In this document: positions 16,202 through 25,759 of the stretch, piece after piece
How the letters are laid out: the number at the start of each line of letters is the position of its first letter
How positions within the stretch are numbered: the stretch's first letter is position 1
Origin: a bacterium
GTDB lineage: Bacteria > Cyanobacteriota > Vampirovibrionia > Vampirovibrionales > Vampirovibrionaceae
NCBI GenBank assembly: GCA_030429585.1
Contig: JAUIEU010000001.1
Span: 677,994 to 741,993, forward strand
Direction of reading: 5' to 3'
DNA length: 64,000 nucleotides
Translations under genes and position numbers: made by a program
The notes under the pieces: model-generated
Databases searched by the model: none
The model's input: the letters and a program-made list of their open reading frames with translations, nothing else
What the model was told of the DNA's origin: nothing

Positions 16202-17257
16202 ATGGAAACCCTGCCTCACTTGCCCATGCTACCAGCCAATGCGCGCGTTATTGTGGCAGGCCAAGGCATTATGGGCCACCAGGTAGCGCTCGCCATTGCC
16301 AATCACCCTAACCTCACCCTACTAGGGGTTATTCCTTGGGAAGCCACCAAAACAGGCCAACAAACCGATCGAAACCCCGGCGATGATTCCGATACATTTT
16401 TAGCCTGGGTTACCGAACACGCCTTGGGGATTCCGTGTAAAAAGGGGATAAATGCCAGCGCTGCCGCACTAGCCAACCAACAGCCCCACCTTATTATCCT
16501 GGCCACGTGGGGCGAAATTTTAAACGAAGCTGCCCTTAACACACTGCCCTGCCCGGTGATTAATATTCACCCATCCTTGTTGCCCGCTTATCGTGGCGCC
16601 AACCCATACAGCGCCACCATCCTAAACCAAGAGCCCCATACCGGCCTAACCGCTCACGTCGTCACCCCCGCCATTGATGCTGGCCCCATACTGGGGCAAG
16701 TGACCGTGTCCATCCACCCAGACGATACTGGCGGTAGCCTAAAAGCGCGCTGCGCTGACACCGTTAGTGGCTGGTTACCCTTGTTACTGAGTACCTGGCA
16801 AACGGCCCCTTTAACCCAAACGCCCCAGGCCCCTGCCCCTAGCGGAAAAGAGCATGCCCCCAACTTAACCTTATGGAATGGCCAACTAACCCCTTACACC
16901 CACTCTACCAGCCAACTACAACGACAAATACGGGCGTACCACCCCTGGCTACCGTGTTTCACCCACGTTATCTCTAGGGTGCAATGCCTGCCTGGGCAAG
17001 CCAAAACCCTCTTGGTCTGCTCCTCGCGCACCCACATTGCCCCCACCCCTACCGGTGGCCCCTTAGGCGAAATTATCTACCAGCCCAAGCACCCTCGCCA
17101 ACTCGCCATTCGGTGCCGAGATCATCGTTGGCTACAGGTATCGCTTACGGCAGCCTACTGGGGCAATGTGCCCATCCATCCGCGATTGTTTGGCTGGCTG
17201 CTGCCCAGCATTATTGGGGTGGGCAATAGCTGCTATTTATCCGCCCCAGAAGCCTAA
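16202..17257 (+). CDS. Fmt-like formyltransferase
   Basis: 351 residues. A Rossmann-like start (ARVIVAGQGIMGHQVALAI) and the N10-formyl-tetrahydrofolate transferase core are clear. INIHPSLLPAYRGANP (about 120-135) supplies the catalytic Asn and His, and an IDAGPILGQ segment supplies the Asp. A C-terminal domain (about 215-345) could correspond to the Fmt C domain. Met-tRNA formyltransferase usually has NxHGSLLP, and the HPSLLP form is more common in sugar or purine formyltransferases, so the substrate is open. Peptide deformylase lies 13 kb away. It starts 3 nt after the upstream stop and its 3' end overlaps the convergent neighbour by 4 nt. Confidence 0.72.
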   Translation: METLPHLPMLPANARVIVAGQGIMGHQVALAIANHPNLTLLGVIPWEATKTGQQTDRNPGDDSDTFLAWVTEHALGIPCKKGINASAAALANQQPHLIILATWGEILNEAALNTLPCPVINIHPSLLPAYRGANPYSATILNQEPHTGLTAHVVTPAIDAGPILGQVTVSIHPDDTGGSLKARCADTVSGWLPLLLSTWQTAPLTQTPQAPAPSGKEHAPNLTLWNGQLTPYTHSTSQLQRQIRAYHPWLPCFTHVISRVQCLPGQAKTLLVCSSRTHIAPTPTGGPLGEIIYQPKHPRQLAIRCRDHRWLQVSLTAAYWGNVPIHPRLFGWLLPSIIGVGNSCYLSAPEA

Positions 17258-17901
17258 GCGGGGTCTCCCCAGCCATAGTTGGAGACAAACAACCCGCCGC
17301 CCATGCTGGCCACAATGTTTTTTCGCATTAAATAATTCACCCGAGATGAAATTTGAGACAGGCCCACGTCCTCAAAGCCTTCGCCCGTCGTAGGCGATAC
17401 CACGTTGTTGTCCAGCAAGTAGGCTTTAATTTCTTCGGTGGTGGCCTTGCCACCATTCAGCACAATAGCCCGAAACAACTCGTAATTAATGCTTTCTTTG
17501 CGAGGCAACAAGGCTTCTGTTTCTGCAAAGGCTTGGTCTGGGTAAAAGGCCTTCAACCGAAGCTCGTTCATACTCATGGTATGGGGGTTGGCATTATCCA
17601 TTTTAGCGGACGCCACGGTGTTGCCATACACCCCAACAGGCAATCCACCCGAAGGAGCCTCCACCTGGGCGGCAGGCTGCATTAAGGTTTCCAGGCTTAA
17701 CTTAAACGCAATAAGGCGTTGTTTACGGCGTTTTAAATCGTTTAGCTGGCCAATCATGGCTTCCAATTCATCAATGGCAGGCTGCAACTGTGCCAGTTCC
17801 TCTACCGCATTAGCCAACAACTCTTCTAGGCGAGATTCTTCCACCAGGCTAGCATTAGCCACGTTTTCCATGATGGTGTTTAACGATGATGACTGGCTCA
17901 T
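17254..17901 (-). CDS. Coiled-coil plus winged-helix protein
   Basis: 215 residues from ATG 17901, chosen for the AGGAG 8-10 nt upstream; the frame reaches 17940. Residues 10-75 form a long predicted coiled coil (LEELLANAVEELAQLQPAID and onward). Residues 145-205 look like a winged-helix domain (YELFRAIVLNGGKATTEEIK, then a QISSRVNYLMRKNIV recognition helix and a wing). A DNA-binding regulator that dimerises through the coil is a fair reading. I do not recognise the family. It is convergent with the formyltransferase gene. Confidence 0.65.
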   Translation of the reverse strand: MSQSSSLNTIMENVANASLVEESRLEELLANAVEELAQLQPAIDELEAMIGQLNDLKRRKQRLIAFKLSLETLMQPAAQVEAPSGGLPVGVYGNTVASAKMDNANPHTMSMNELRLKAFYPDQAFAETEALLPRKESINYELFRAIVLNGGKATTEEIKAYLLDNNVVSPTTGEGFEDVGLSQISSRVNYLMRKNIVASMGGGLFVSNYGWGDPA

Positions 17902-18120
17902 AGGGATGCTCCTAGGCAAAAAGCTGACGAACAGCGACAACTTAAGATAACATTAAGTACTTTAGTTTATGACGCTATTTTTGTAAAGCCTAGCGATACA
18001 TCCCCATAAATAAGGCAACCTTACCCACAGCTAAAAAGTAGTGGGAGTAATGCACCAACCCACACGCGGCTAAGTGTTGACCTGACCGGTTGGGGCTGGT
18101 ATTGTTTGCATCCGTTGTGT

Positions 18121-18197
<77 letters not shown>

Positions 18198-18323
18198 TTA
18201 TTTATAAATGTGACCCGGCACACCATTCAGTCATTCACTATGGCAAACGTCCCTATCGCTTTGAATCGCTTTGCCAACTTAGGGTTTCGACGTAGTACAC
18301 AGCGGCCTATGCTACGCATTACC

Positions 18324-18364
18324 AAAAACCCATAACCCCAGCCAGGGAAGCCTTGGCCAGGGTT
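18324..18364 (-). terminator. Probable terminator after the vWA prepilin gene
   Basis: On the minus strand AACCC/GGGTT encloses a second pairing GCCA/TGGC, followed within 9 bases by five T residues. It begins 27 nt after the stop codon. The interrupted stem makes it moderate. Confidence 0.42.
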
Positions 18365-18390
18365 AGAAGGATTATCGAAAACGGGCGAGA

Positions 18391-19659
18391 TTAACCGACG
18401 CAGTCAGGGTCGCCATCGCAGACGGGGCCAGCAGCACATTCGCTGTTATTTACATGGAAGCGGCAGGCCTTGTTTGCCCAAAAGTCGTCTTCCGTAGCGT
18501 TTGGCGTTAGCGAGCCCAACAACGCGTTATACGCACTGTCTAAATCGGGTCGGCTATAAGCCTCGTAGTAAGTACCGTTACTTGCTGTGGTTACTGCTTC
18601 TAGCATAGAGCTGTCCTGCATTAAGCTAAACACCATCACTTGCTGGCCAGCCCCATTCATGGTGGTTGCCGTGCTAACCGCTGCCGCTTGGTCGCTAAAG
18701 CCATCTGTTATGATTAAGCAAATTTCGTGGCCAGCGCCATCACCCCAAGCAGAGGCATTAAAGGCTGTATTGCATTCACCTAACACATCATCAATATCAA
18801 CGTCACCTTCATCAGCATCGCCGTAAAAGGTGGCCATATCGGCCCTTAAGTTAGTAAACGGCATTAATGATAAGGCTTCTTCAACATTGGTGTCGCCATC
18901 TTTGAACGAGATTAAGCCCACCTGGATTTTAGCCGCCATTTCAGGGTCCGCTTCAATATCATCCAACATGTCATTAACCATGTCTTGCATCGCTTCAAGG
19001 CGTGTACCATTGGAATCTATCGCCGCCTGTACCGATCGCGCGATATCAAAACCAATCATAATAGAGGTTTGTTCTAGCCCGCCTGCACCAGAAGCGCCTG
19101 CTGCAGAGCCAGCGTCGCAATAATCGGCAACGGTACATTGGCTGCTAGCAAAATTAAAAGGAATGCCCGTGACTAATTCAGTACGGCCAACATCGCTATA
19201 GATGCTTAAGTTAGCTTGGTACAAACGGTTTTCAAAAGGGGTCACTTCTTCCGCACTCGCTGCTAATACCCCGGCACCACTAAAGTCAATTAAGTCATAA
19301 TCTTCATCCACTAAGTAGCGCTGATTAATAATATCCAAATTCCAATAAAGCGTTTGGCCATTTTCTGTAATGGAGCCTGTACTATGGGCCATATCGCCTG
19401 CCGCATCTGCCAAGGTGGCTAAGTCCACAGCAATGTCTGAAAAAGTGCCAACCGATACTTCTTGGATAATGTTGTTTACGGTGACCACCGTATTTTGCAT
19501 ACGACTGGTTTTACTGGTAACACTTTCTCCGTTATTATCCACCACGCTGCCAATCATCTGTAAAATAGGCACCGCTGCAGCAATAACAACGGCAACCGCA
19601 ATGGCAATTTCAATTAAACTAAACCCGCGAGAAGGGCGGCGAGAAAAACGATGGAACAT
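18391..19659 (-). CDS. Prepilin-like protein carrying a von Willebrand A domain
   Basis: 422 residues. The N terminus has a class III signal, RRPSRGFSLIEIAIAVAVVI, with cleavage expected after Gly and Glu at mature position 5, as in type IV pilins and pseudopilins. From about residue 205 to 385 it carries a vWA-type domain: MIGFDIARS (metal site reads D-x-A-x-S, so the middle Ser of D-x-S-x-S is lost), GLISFKDGDTN, and CLIITDGFSD. The tail is Cys-rich. A pilin with an adhesive module at the tip is the likely role. It is divergent from a large PilX-like gene and shares a 271-nt control region with it. Confidence 0.8.
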   Translation of the reverse strand: MFHRFSRRPSRGFSLIEIAIAVAVVIAAAVPILQMIGSVVDNNGESVTSKTSRMQNTVVTVNNIIQEVSVGTFSDIAVDLATLADAAGDMAHSTGSITENGQTLYWNLDIINQRYLVDEDYDLIDFSGAGVLAASAEEVTPFENRLYQANLSIYSDVGRTELVTGIPFNFASSQCTVADYCDAGSAAGASGAGGLEQTSIMIGFDIARSVQAAIDSNGTRLEAMQDMVNDMLDDIEADPEMAAKIQVGLISFKDGDTNVEEALSLMPFTNLRADMATFYGDADEGDVDIDDVLGECNTAFNASAWGDGAGHEICLIITDGFSDQAAAVSTATTMNGAGQQVMVFSLMQDSSMLEAVTTASNGTYYEAYSRPDLDSAYNALLGSLTPNATEDDFWANKACRFHVNNSECAAGPVCDGDPDCVG

Positions 19660-19797
19660 AAGTGGAAAACCTTAATAGTGTCACCAAACAGGCTACAGGT
19701 AGGGCGGTGCATCTATACTTAAAAGAGCTATCCCTACAAACCTATACTATACTGGTATCGTTACATAAGTATCTGTATAAAGGATTATACATTCTAT

Positions 19798-19823
19798 TGT
19801 AACAATTTTAATAAAATGTTACA
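19798..19823. promoter_or_regulatory. Near-perfect palindrome between divergent pilus genes
   Basis: TGTAACAATTTTA (19798-19810) and TAAAATGTTACA (19812-19823) are inverted copies apart from one extra A. It lies midway between the vWA prepilin start (19659) and the PilX-like start (19931), in AT-rich DNA with several TATACT-like elements on both strands. A shared operator for both genes is a natural reading. Confidence 0.45.
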
Positions 19824-19930
19824 CCTATTATAGAACCCACCCCTTTCTGACGATACCCGCTATGATATTACAGGGTTTATAGAATCGTCATACTGGCACG
19901 GTATTCACGTCAACTACGAGGCTTTATTTA

Positions 19931-22072
19931 ATGGGTATATTAGCAGCACTACTCACCATCATTATGGTGGTTACCTTAGTTGCCGTCCCACAATCCCAAA
20001 TGGGTACCGTTAATATTAGAACGGTAATGAATACCAGAAACGGCTTAGTTTTGTTTCAGGCCGCCCGTGCTGGGCTAACAGAAGCCCTTAACAACCGCTT
20101 TCAGCCGGATACCAACTTTTTAAACTATGCCAGTGGGTCGCCCATCCCCTTTTTCGGTACCAGTGGTAGCATTTACACTGATCTAGATGAAAACAATACC
20201 CCCAAGGTAGACGACCGTATTGCCATGTATCAATACATGATGGTAGGGGGGCACCGAGGCCGCGATGCGAGCGGAAGCTATGTAGACGGTCGGAATGTAT
20301 CCAGCAATATTGTAGAACCCGCCTACCTAATCGTTAAATCCACGGTATGTATTGATGGAAGCGGTAACCCGACGGCAGGACAAATTAGCGCTGATAAAGT
20401 AACCACCTTTGCCCCCACCTGTGCTGTTGGCTTTACCCCCAATTCCTTAGCACTAGTGGCGGAAGTGGATATGGAAACGGCCCCTAACGATATTGTAGAC
20501 ATGCAATGGTACAGCGATATTAGTAACATCGCCCTGGGCAACACCACCTTTGTACCCGGTATTGGCGAAACCAATAGTTTTAACTTTGACACCGCCTGGG
20601 ATGACGCGGCTAAAGGTGCCACTGCCCTGAATGATAAATCCATTGATTTACAGCGGGTCGTGTTTAGAAATGGCGCTACCAGCAACGCCTTTACTTATAC
20701 TCAAACCGTTGCAGGCTTAGATGCAACCGGTACCACGGTTAGTGATAACCCCACCATTGCTCTAATGTTTAATGGTGGGCTGGATATGCGCACCGTATAC
20801 CCTAACTACGGCAATACCGCTGTAGACCAAACCATTAGCCCTAACCATATTGTTAAGGTATACGACGGGCTCGGTAACAGTAAAGACATCAATGCCTTTG
20901 TGAGCTACTCTCGAGATAACCAAATTATTATCTCGTCGATTAACAGTGATATTACCACCTATACCCATACGGGCTCACCTGTCGGTAACACGCCAGAAGG
21001 CCTTAGCTGGCCCGATAGCGATGACGAATATTTACTTGCCATACCGGCCAGCACGATGAAGGACTGGTTTGGCAATACAGACAACTTGGCTATCCAAATA
21101 TATTTTAAAGTGGGTGGCGGCGGCTCTAGCTACTCTACCGGCTTTTACGATACCTTGGGTAATACAGGCACCTGTGCTAATGCTGTAGTACATATTAACG
21201 GTACCAGCACCACCACCAATGGCACCGGCGATACCAATTGTGATAATGAGGCCTTCTTCTTTAACCAGGATGCCCTACTTAACACCGTCAATGCCGGTAG
21301 CGGTGATGACCACTGCTATTACGACCACTACAACAACGATTGCAATGGCGAAGATGGCGATGATACCGCCTACCTAGGGGGTATTGGTGGCTTTAACGGC
21401 GGTAACGGTACCGATACCTTTGTTATTGGCTACCCTAGTGATGACAACACCGTTGTATTTGTAGATAAATATGGTAACTGTGCAAATCCTTCTGGTTGGC
21501 GAACAGTACAAGTGGAACGCTTTGATGTAAAAACCGCTGGCGACCCTTGCCCTGCCTGCAGCAGCCAAGCGGATTATGACGACCTAAAGCTACTGCTACA
21601 CACCCACCAATGGCACCTTGTGGACCGCCGCTACGGCATCCCCGAGTATCGCGCTGGTGCCCGTAATAGCATCAATGCGAACGTGGAAAACATTCAGTTT
21701 ACGGATACCACCAAAACCTTTGCTCAGGTCTGCGCGTCAGCTATTCCTAAGTTTACTTGGCTAGGTGGCAGCGGCACATTAACCATTACAGAAGACCGTA
21801 CTGTAACCCATCCCACATCCGGTGATGACAACACCATTATTTGGGACCCTACCTACGATGAAGTCGTCGTCATTGGCTATAGCGGCAACGATACCCTGCA
21901 AATCATTGGCAGCAGTACCGATGCCGTAGACACCTATGTAGACCATGAGTGCCGGATTACCATGTCAGGCGGCAACTATGTTCGCATCGAAGAAGATGTG
22001 GAGAACATCTACTTTACTGGCGATGCCCAAACCTGGACATACAATTCGCTGGCGTCCTGTCCGGATGTGTAG
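19931..22072 (+). CDS. Large PilX-like surface protein with Gly/Asp-rich C-terminal part
   Basis: 713 residues. The first 20 residues form a hydrophobic helix (ILAALLTIIMVVTLVAVPQ) and the next 40 resemble PilX/minor-pilin N-terminal regions with small residues and an AARAGLTEALNNRF helix. The bulk is Asn/Thr/Asp-rich beta structure. Around residues 450-500 and 640-680 there are GSGDDH, NGEDGDDTAYLGG, GGNGTDTF and YSGNDTLQI elements. These recall calcium-binding nonapeptide (RTX) turns but are not regular. Twelve or more Cys suggest disulfides. It is probably pilus-associated or exported with the pilus. GAGG lies about 10 nt before the ATG, and a strong terminator follows. Confidence 0.62.
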   Translation: MGILAALLTIIMVVTLVAVPQSQMGTVNIRTVMNTRNGLVLFQAARAGLTEALNNRFQPDTNFLNYASGSPIPFFGTSGSIYTDLDENNTPKVDDRIAMYQYMMVGGHRGRDASGSYVDGRNVSSNIVEPAYLIVKSTVCIDGSGNPTAGQISADKVTTFAPTCAVGFTPNSLALVAEVDMETAPNDIVDMQWYSDISNIALGNTTFVPGIGETNSFNFDTAWDDAAKGATALNDKSIDLQRVVFRNGATSNAFTYTQTVAGLDATGTTVSDNPTIALMFNGGLDMRTVYPNYGNTAVDQTISPNHIVKVYDGLGNSKDINAFVSYSRDNQIIISSINSDITTYTHTGSPVGNTPEGLSWPDSDDEYLLAIPASTMKDWFGNTDNLAIQIYFKVGGGGSSYSTGFYDTLGNTGTCANAVVHINGTSTTTNGTGDTNCDNEAFFFNQDALLNTVNAGSGDDHCYYDHYNNDCNGEDGDDTAYLGGIGGFNGGNGTDTFVIGYPSDDNTVVFVDKYGNCANPSGWRTVQVERFDVKTAGDPCPACSSQADYDDLKLLLHTHQWHLVDRRYGIPEYRAGARNSINANVENIQFTDTTKTFAQVCASAIPKFTWLGGSGTLTITEDRTVTHPTSGDDNTIIWDPTYDEVVVIGYSGNDTLQIIGSSTDAVDTYVDHECRITMSGGNYVRIEEDVENIYFTGDAQTWTYNSLASCPDV

Positions 22073-22090
22073 GCACTCTCACTAAGCGTA

Positions 22091-22123
22091 AGCGCCTCCA
22101 TGTTGTCCGTGGGGGCGCTTTTT
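22091..22123 (+). terminator. Rho-independent terminator after the PilX-like gene
   Basis: AGCGCCTCCA (22091-22100) pairs with TGGGGGCGCT (22110-22119) over ten bases with one G-T pair and a nine-base loop, followed by a T-rich tract. It begins 18 nt after the stop codon. Confidence 0.85.
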
Positions 22124-22151
22124 ATTTGCTCTAGCGTAGAGGAATCACACC

Positions 22152-23162
22152 TTATACCATGCCGTTGTTTTTTCGGTACTGATGCTCGGTAAGCACACGG
22201 TTGAGCCAAATGGGGCCATAGCCAATCAACACAAACAACAGTCCAAAACTGGTCACATCCATGGGGATGCGTTTATGCTGCAAATACCGCGCTAAAAAGT
22301 CTTTATACTCAGGCCACTGCTTGGTTAAGCGGCCCAACTTTTTGGCGGTTAGGGTAGAGTTTTTACTCATTTGCTTAACGACAGAATCTCGCATAGTATC
22401 CAATTTTTCTAACTGCTCAGTAGCCAGGGCAAAGTCCGCATTCCGTAAAGCAGAGCGAAACACATTAACAGAATCCGCTAATTGTTTCCGTAGCTCTGGG
22501 TATCGTCTCGCAATAAACTGGGGCACCCCCATGTAGCTGTTGTTATTGGCTGCTTTTAGCAAAGCCTGCTTATTGCCTTTGTCATAATGGGCTTGTAATA
22601 CTTGCGCCGAGGATAACCGAGCATTCAAGTCATGCTGGGTAAAGGTATAAGTTTTTCCTTCTTTGTTTTGCAAAATTAATTTTTTCCGCTTTTGGGCCCG
22701 ATTAACCAGCAAACGATTAACCACCCCAAACCCAAAGATATAGAAGGTAATGCCCCACATATCACGGCGTAAAACGTCTAACATTTCCCGGTAATCGCGT
22801 TTTTGCCCTTGGGCACTACCTGGCGGTTTACCACGTTGCCAGCCCCGCGCAGCACGGGCACCCAGTAAACCAATATACATCATCAGCATTAGGGCGCCCA
22901 AGGGCGGCTCTGCAATGCGGGCCCGTGGTGTTTTAGAATTAATAAAGTGATTGAAATCGTAGGAGGTCAGCATTACCGCCAACGATTTAATCGGCTTTAG
23001 TATTTTCTTTAAAACAGGCGACTTAATCGATTTCTCTTTATTAGAAAAATACTTATCCACAGTGGAATCAAACGTTAAGTACTGCTTAGAAGCCCGTGTT
23101 ACCCAACTCGGGGGCGATACGGCCGGTTTAAGGTTAATGGCAGTGGTATCGATAGTGCTCAT
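22152..23162 (-). CDS. Membrane protein, unknown family
   Basis: 336 residues from ATG 23162, which overlaps the upstream stop as TAATG; the frame runs to 23174. Membrane segments are predicted near residues 87-105 (LGALMLMMYIGLLGARAA), 140-155 (WGITFYIFGFGVVNRLL) and 300-320 (FGLLFVLIGYGPIWL). The central region (160-290) is basic and helical. I recognise no family. The translational coupling to the next gene upstream suggests the two form one complex in the inner membrane. Confidence 0.6.
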   Translation of the reverse strand: MSTIDTTAINLKPAVSPPSWVTRASKQYLTFDSTVDKYFSNKEKSIKSPVLKKILKPIKSLAVMLTSYDFNHFINSKTPRARIAEPPLGALMLMMYIGLLGARAARGWQRGKPPGSAQGQKRDYREMLDVLRRDMWGITFYIFGFGVVNRLLVNRAQKRKKLILQNKEGKTYTFTQHDLNARLSSAQVLQAHYDKGNKQALLKAANNNSYMGVPQFIARRYPELRKQLADSVNVFRSALRNADFALATEQLEKLDTMRDSVVKQMSKNSTLTAKKLGRLTKQWPEYKDFLARYLQHKRIPMDVTSFGLLFVLIGYGPIWLNRVLTEHQYRKNNGMV

Positions 23163-24316
23163 TAGCGGGCCCACTCCTTAAAATTTGGAATTATTAACGG
23201 AGCCTTCGCCCACTGTTTAAACCCGCCCGCAACACCAGAAGCCGATTTCTGCCCCCCTAACGGCACATGACGATTAGCCGGATAATTGTTATTTTTTTGT
23301 GCCCAAAATACCAAACGGCTTAAAAACGCTAGGGTAATCCCCACAGAAAGAACACTGTATAGCGCCTTAGCGCGCAAAATGCGATGGTACACCCCTTTTA
23401 GCAGTGGCTTTAACGCGGCAGACTCATGAGCAGTTTTTCGCTTGGCTGTTCGCACTAAATCCCTAAAATTAACCAACGTATTAAAGACCTCAGAAACCGG
23501 CTTCAACGACGGTTTATCCCCAAAGCTGGCCAGTATATGGTCGTATTTATAGAAACGCTTCTTCGGGTTATGGGTACGGTTAAGGTCTAACACTTTATCC
23601 ATCAGCGCTTTTTCATGCTGCTCTAGCTTACGGACATACTCTTTGTTTTTAGACCCAATGGGTTGCTCCGACAGCAACTGGCTAAATTTCTTAAACCAGC
23701 CATCCATAAAGGTTTTAAACTCTTTTGGGGCGGTTTCTAGCTCCGTAAACACCTTGGGTAACAGTTTATGCCAGCCCGCATCTAAAGCCTTCGCCTTACT
23801 ACCCTTGCTTGGCGTCAATTCGCTATAGCGCTCTGTTAAGGATTCCAATACCGGTTGTTTTAGCTCAACAGCACGGCCACCAAAGCCTTTTCGGGCCATG
23901 GAAAACAAAATTGTCGGCCAAAAGAACAACGCCGGGCCACTACATACTTCTCGCCAGGTTTCTTCCCAAGCATTGTTCCAATTCAAGCCTTTTAAATAGG
24001 TGGTGGCTTTGGTTAAGGTGCTAGCATCCTTCGGCGCCTTAGGTTTATCCGCCCCACGAAACAGCGCCCCCAACACTCGAGGCAGCCACAAGGCAAACAC
24101 ATCAATCACCATAATGCTGGCAATAAAAATTTCAGCGGCAGGCCGAAACACGCTGGATAAGCCCCGCATTAAATCCAACTGTGCCGCATTGGCCAGCGAT
24201 GGCACCACCGAAGCCCTGCCCAAACCCATCGCAGCGCCGTACGCCCCAGGGGAGTGCCTAGGAATCGACGACGGCGGCGTGGGCGCCGACTTAGCTAAAG
24301 ACTGGATAACGGACAT
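23162..24316 (-). CDS. Membrane protein, unknown family, partner of the downstream gene
   Basis: 384 residues. A Pro/Ser-rich N terminus is followed by a membrane segment near 60-82 (EIFIASIMVIDVFALWLPRVL), a weaker one near 122-140, a long basic helical central region (150-300) and a final segment near 318-335 (YSVLSVGITLAFLSRLVF). The architecture resembles that of the downstream gene (two membrane regions around a Lys-rich helical domain), so the pair may be distant paralogues. That is a visual impression only. No enzymatic motif is seen. Confidence 0.6.
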   Translation of the reverse strand: MSVIQSLAKSAPTPPSSIPRHSPGAYGAAMGLGRASVVPSLANAAQLDLMRGLSSVFRPAAEIFIASIMVIDVFALWLPRVLGALFRGADKPKAPKDASTLTKATTYLKGLNWNNAWEETWREVCSGPALFFWPTILFSMARKGFGGRAVELKQPVLESLTERYSELTPSKGSKAKALDAGWHKLLPKVFTELETAPKEFKTFMDGWFKKFSQLLSEQPIGSKNKEYVRKLEQHEKALMDKVLDLNRTHNPKKRFYKYDHILASFGDKPSLKPVSEVFNTLVNFRDLVRTAKRKTAHESAALKPLLKGVYHRILRAKALYSVLSVGITLAFLSRLVFWAQKNNNYPANRHVPLGGQKSASGVAGGFKQWAKAPLIIPNFKEWAR

Positions 24317-24345
24317 ATGACAACGTCGTGGTTAATCAACAACTA

Positions 24346-24371
24346 TTAAAAAAGCCCCTAAGTGGTGGGGC
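24346..24371 (-). terminator. Terminator after the alpha/beta hydrolase gene
   Basis: On the minus strand GCCCC/GGGGC with an eight-base loop is followed by six T residues. It separates the hydrolase transcript from the membrane-protein pair whose start is 30 nt further on. Positions 24372-24594 are AT-rich and hold nothing else that I can support. Confidence 0.55.
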
Positions 24372-24594
24372 CAGTGGGGTTGCTTAGTAAAAAAACAGTT
24401 CAATACTAAACAAGTCCGGCCTTTAGCAGGCTAAGGACAATAATACTTTTCAGAACGATGATTTTAGAGTGGTGAGGAGACATGAGACCTAAATACGATA
24501 ACTAAGCATCACTTTTGTGACTACTTAATTGAAACCCCTACAACCCTGTTAATTGCCTAAACAAAGCACACTTTGTAACAAGCAGCTTAACAAC

Positions 24595-25521
24595 CTAGCC
24601 AACGGATAGTGCTTGCTCGATACGAGCGAACATTTTAGGGTTTAGCGCAATGGTTAGGTGGTCAATATCCGCATCGTCAATCAGGTGATTAGTTACCTGT
24701 AAACCACCTTGGAGAAAGGCGCTCGGTACTTCCACCAAAAAATCCCAAACGGTGGCAAAGTTATGGTAGGCCACCTCGCCCGCCTTGTGGGCAATATCCA
24801 TATTCCAATGGATTAACTCATCAAACACCTTGGGGATGGCATCTTTAGGGTGGTTATTGGCCCAAATATCCTTTAAGCACTGAACCCCTTTGGCCCCTAA
24901 AAACCCGGTGCTAAGCGTTATCATGTGCTTCACTGGTGGGCAATCTCGGTTAGCCAGGTAATATTGGCCAATTAGGCCCCCGAGGCAATGGCCAATAACG
25001 TTTACCGTGTGGGTTTTGTAGCGCTCTTGCAGGCGGTTGACTTCATCCGCCAGGGTTTTACTGGCAGTAGCCACATCGGCAAGCCCCTTGCCAGGCAGGG
25101 CCAACACGCTAACAGGGTAGCCCTTGCTGGTGAAATACTGGTGCATTTGCCTAAAAAACACAGGGGGCGTGTTTAACCCAGGGATAATAATGATAGGGGC
25201 CTGCTCAGGGTCAGCCGTTTCAGGCAGCTCTGGTAGAGTTTTGGCGGTAAAACAGCCGTGGCGATTTAGGGCAAAGTAGTCTTGGCGAGCCCACTTATCC
25301 AGGCGCAATACACGACGAATACTGCTGAAATAGCACACCGCAGCGGCCCACAGCTTGCGCACAGTGCCGTAATTCAAATAGCGGGCCACATTCCGTATTT
25401 CCATGCGCATAAGCTGGCGATGGATGGGGTGGAGTTTCATAATGGCGGTAAACAGCAAAGCACCCGCCCAGGTGGTAATCCAGGGCACAGCTACGGGTTC
25501 AAATGCAGTTTTAGGGGCCAT
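24595..25521 (-). CDS. Alpha/beta hydrolase with Cys nucleophile (lipase/PhaC-like box)
   Basis: 308 residues. IIIPGLNTPPVFFRQM (about 110-125) forms the oxyanion-side turn and VNVIGHCLGGLIGQYYLA (about 173-190) is the nucleophile elbow. The usual Ser in G-H-S-x-G-G is Cys here, as in polyhydroxyalkanoate synthases (GxCxGG) and dienelactone hydrolases. An Asp near 265 (DDADIDHLTIAL) fits the acid or partner site. The first 35 residues contain a hydrophobic stretch, so membrane association is possible. Hydrolase, acyltransferase or an inactive form are all open. It is monocistronic. Confidence 0.7.
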   Translation of the reverse strand: MAPKTAFEPVAVPWITTWAGALLFTAIMKLHPIHRQLMRMEIRNVARYLNYGTVRKLWAAAVCYFSSIRRVLRLDKWARQDYFALNRHGCFTAKTLPELPETADPEQAPIIIIPGLNTPPVFFRQMHQYFTSKGYPVSVLALPGKGLADVATASKTLADEVNRLQERYKTHTVNVIGHCLGGLIGQYYLANRDCPPVKHMITLSTGFLGAKGVQCLKDIWANNHPKDAIPKVFDELIHWNMDIAHKAGEVAYHNFATVWDFLVEVPSAFLQGGLQVTNHLIDDADIDHLTIALNPKMFARIEQALSVG

Positions 25522-25759
25522 AACTCACGCTCGTTTGCAATAGAGGGAAGAAGGGTGTCTTTAAGTAAGGATAAGATAAGGTATTGTTAGTATAGCAACC
25601 CTTGCCCAAAAACGCACGGCTTCTCCATTATTTAGTAGACATAATGCTACATGTGTAAGCATACAGCAGTACACATGGCCTGTAGCGCAGGCAATAGTGC
25701 ATTATGTTTTATGTTAATTACAGCAGCTCTATACTTAACCACCTAAGCTTATTTAATTC

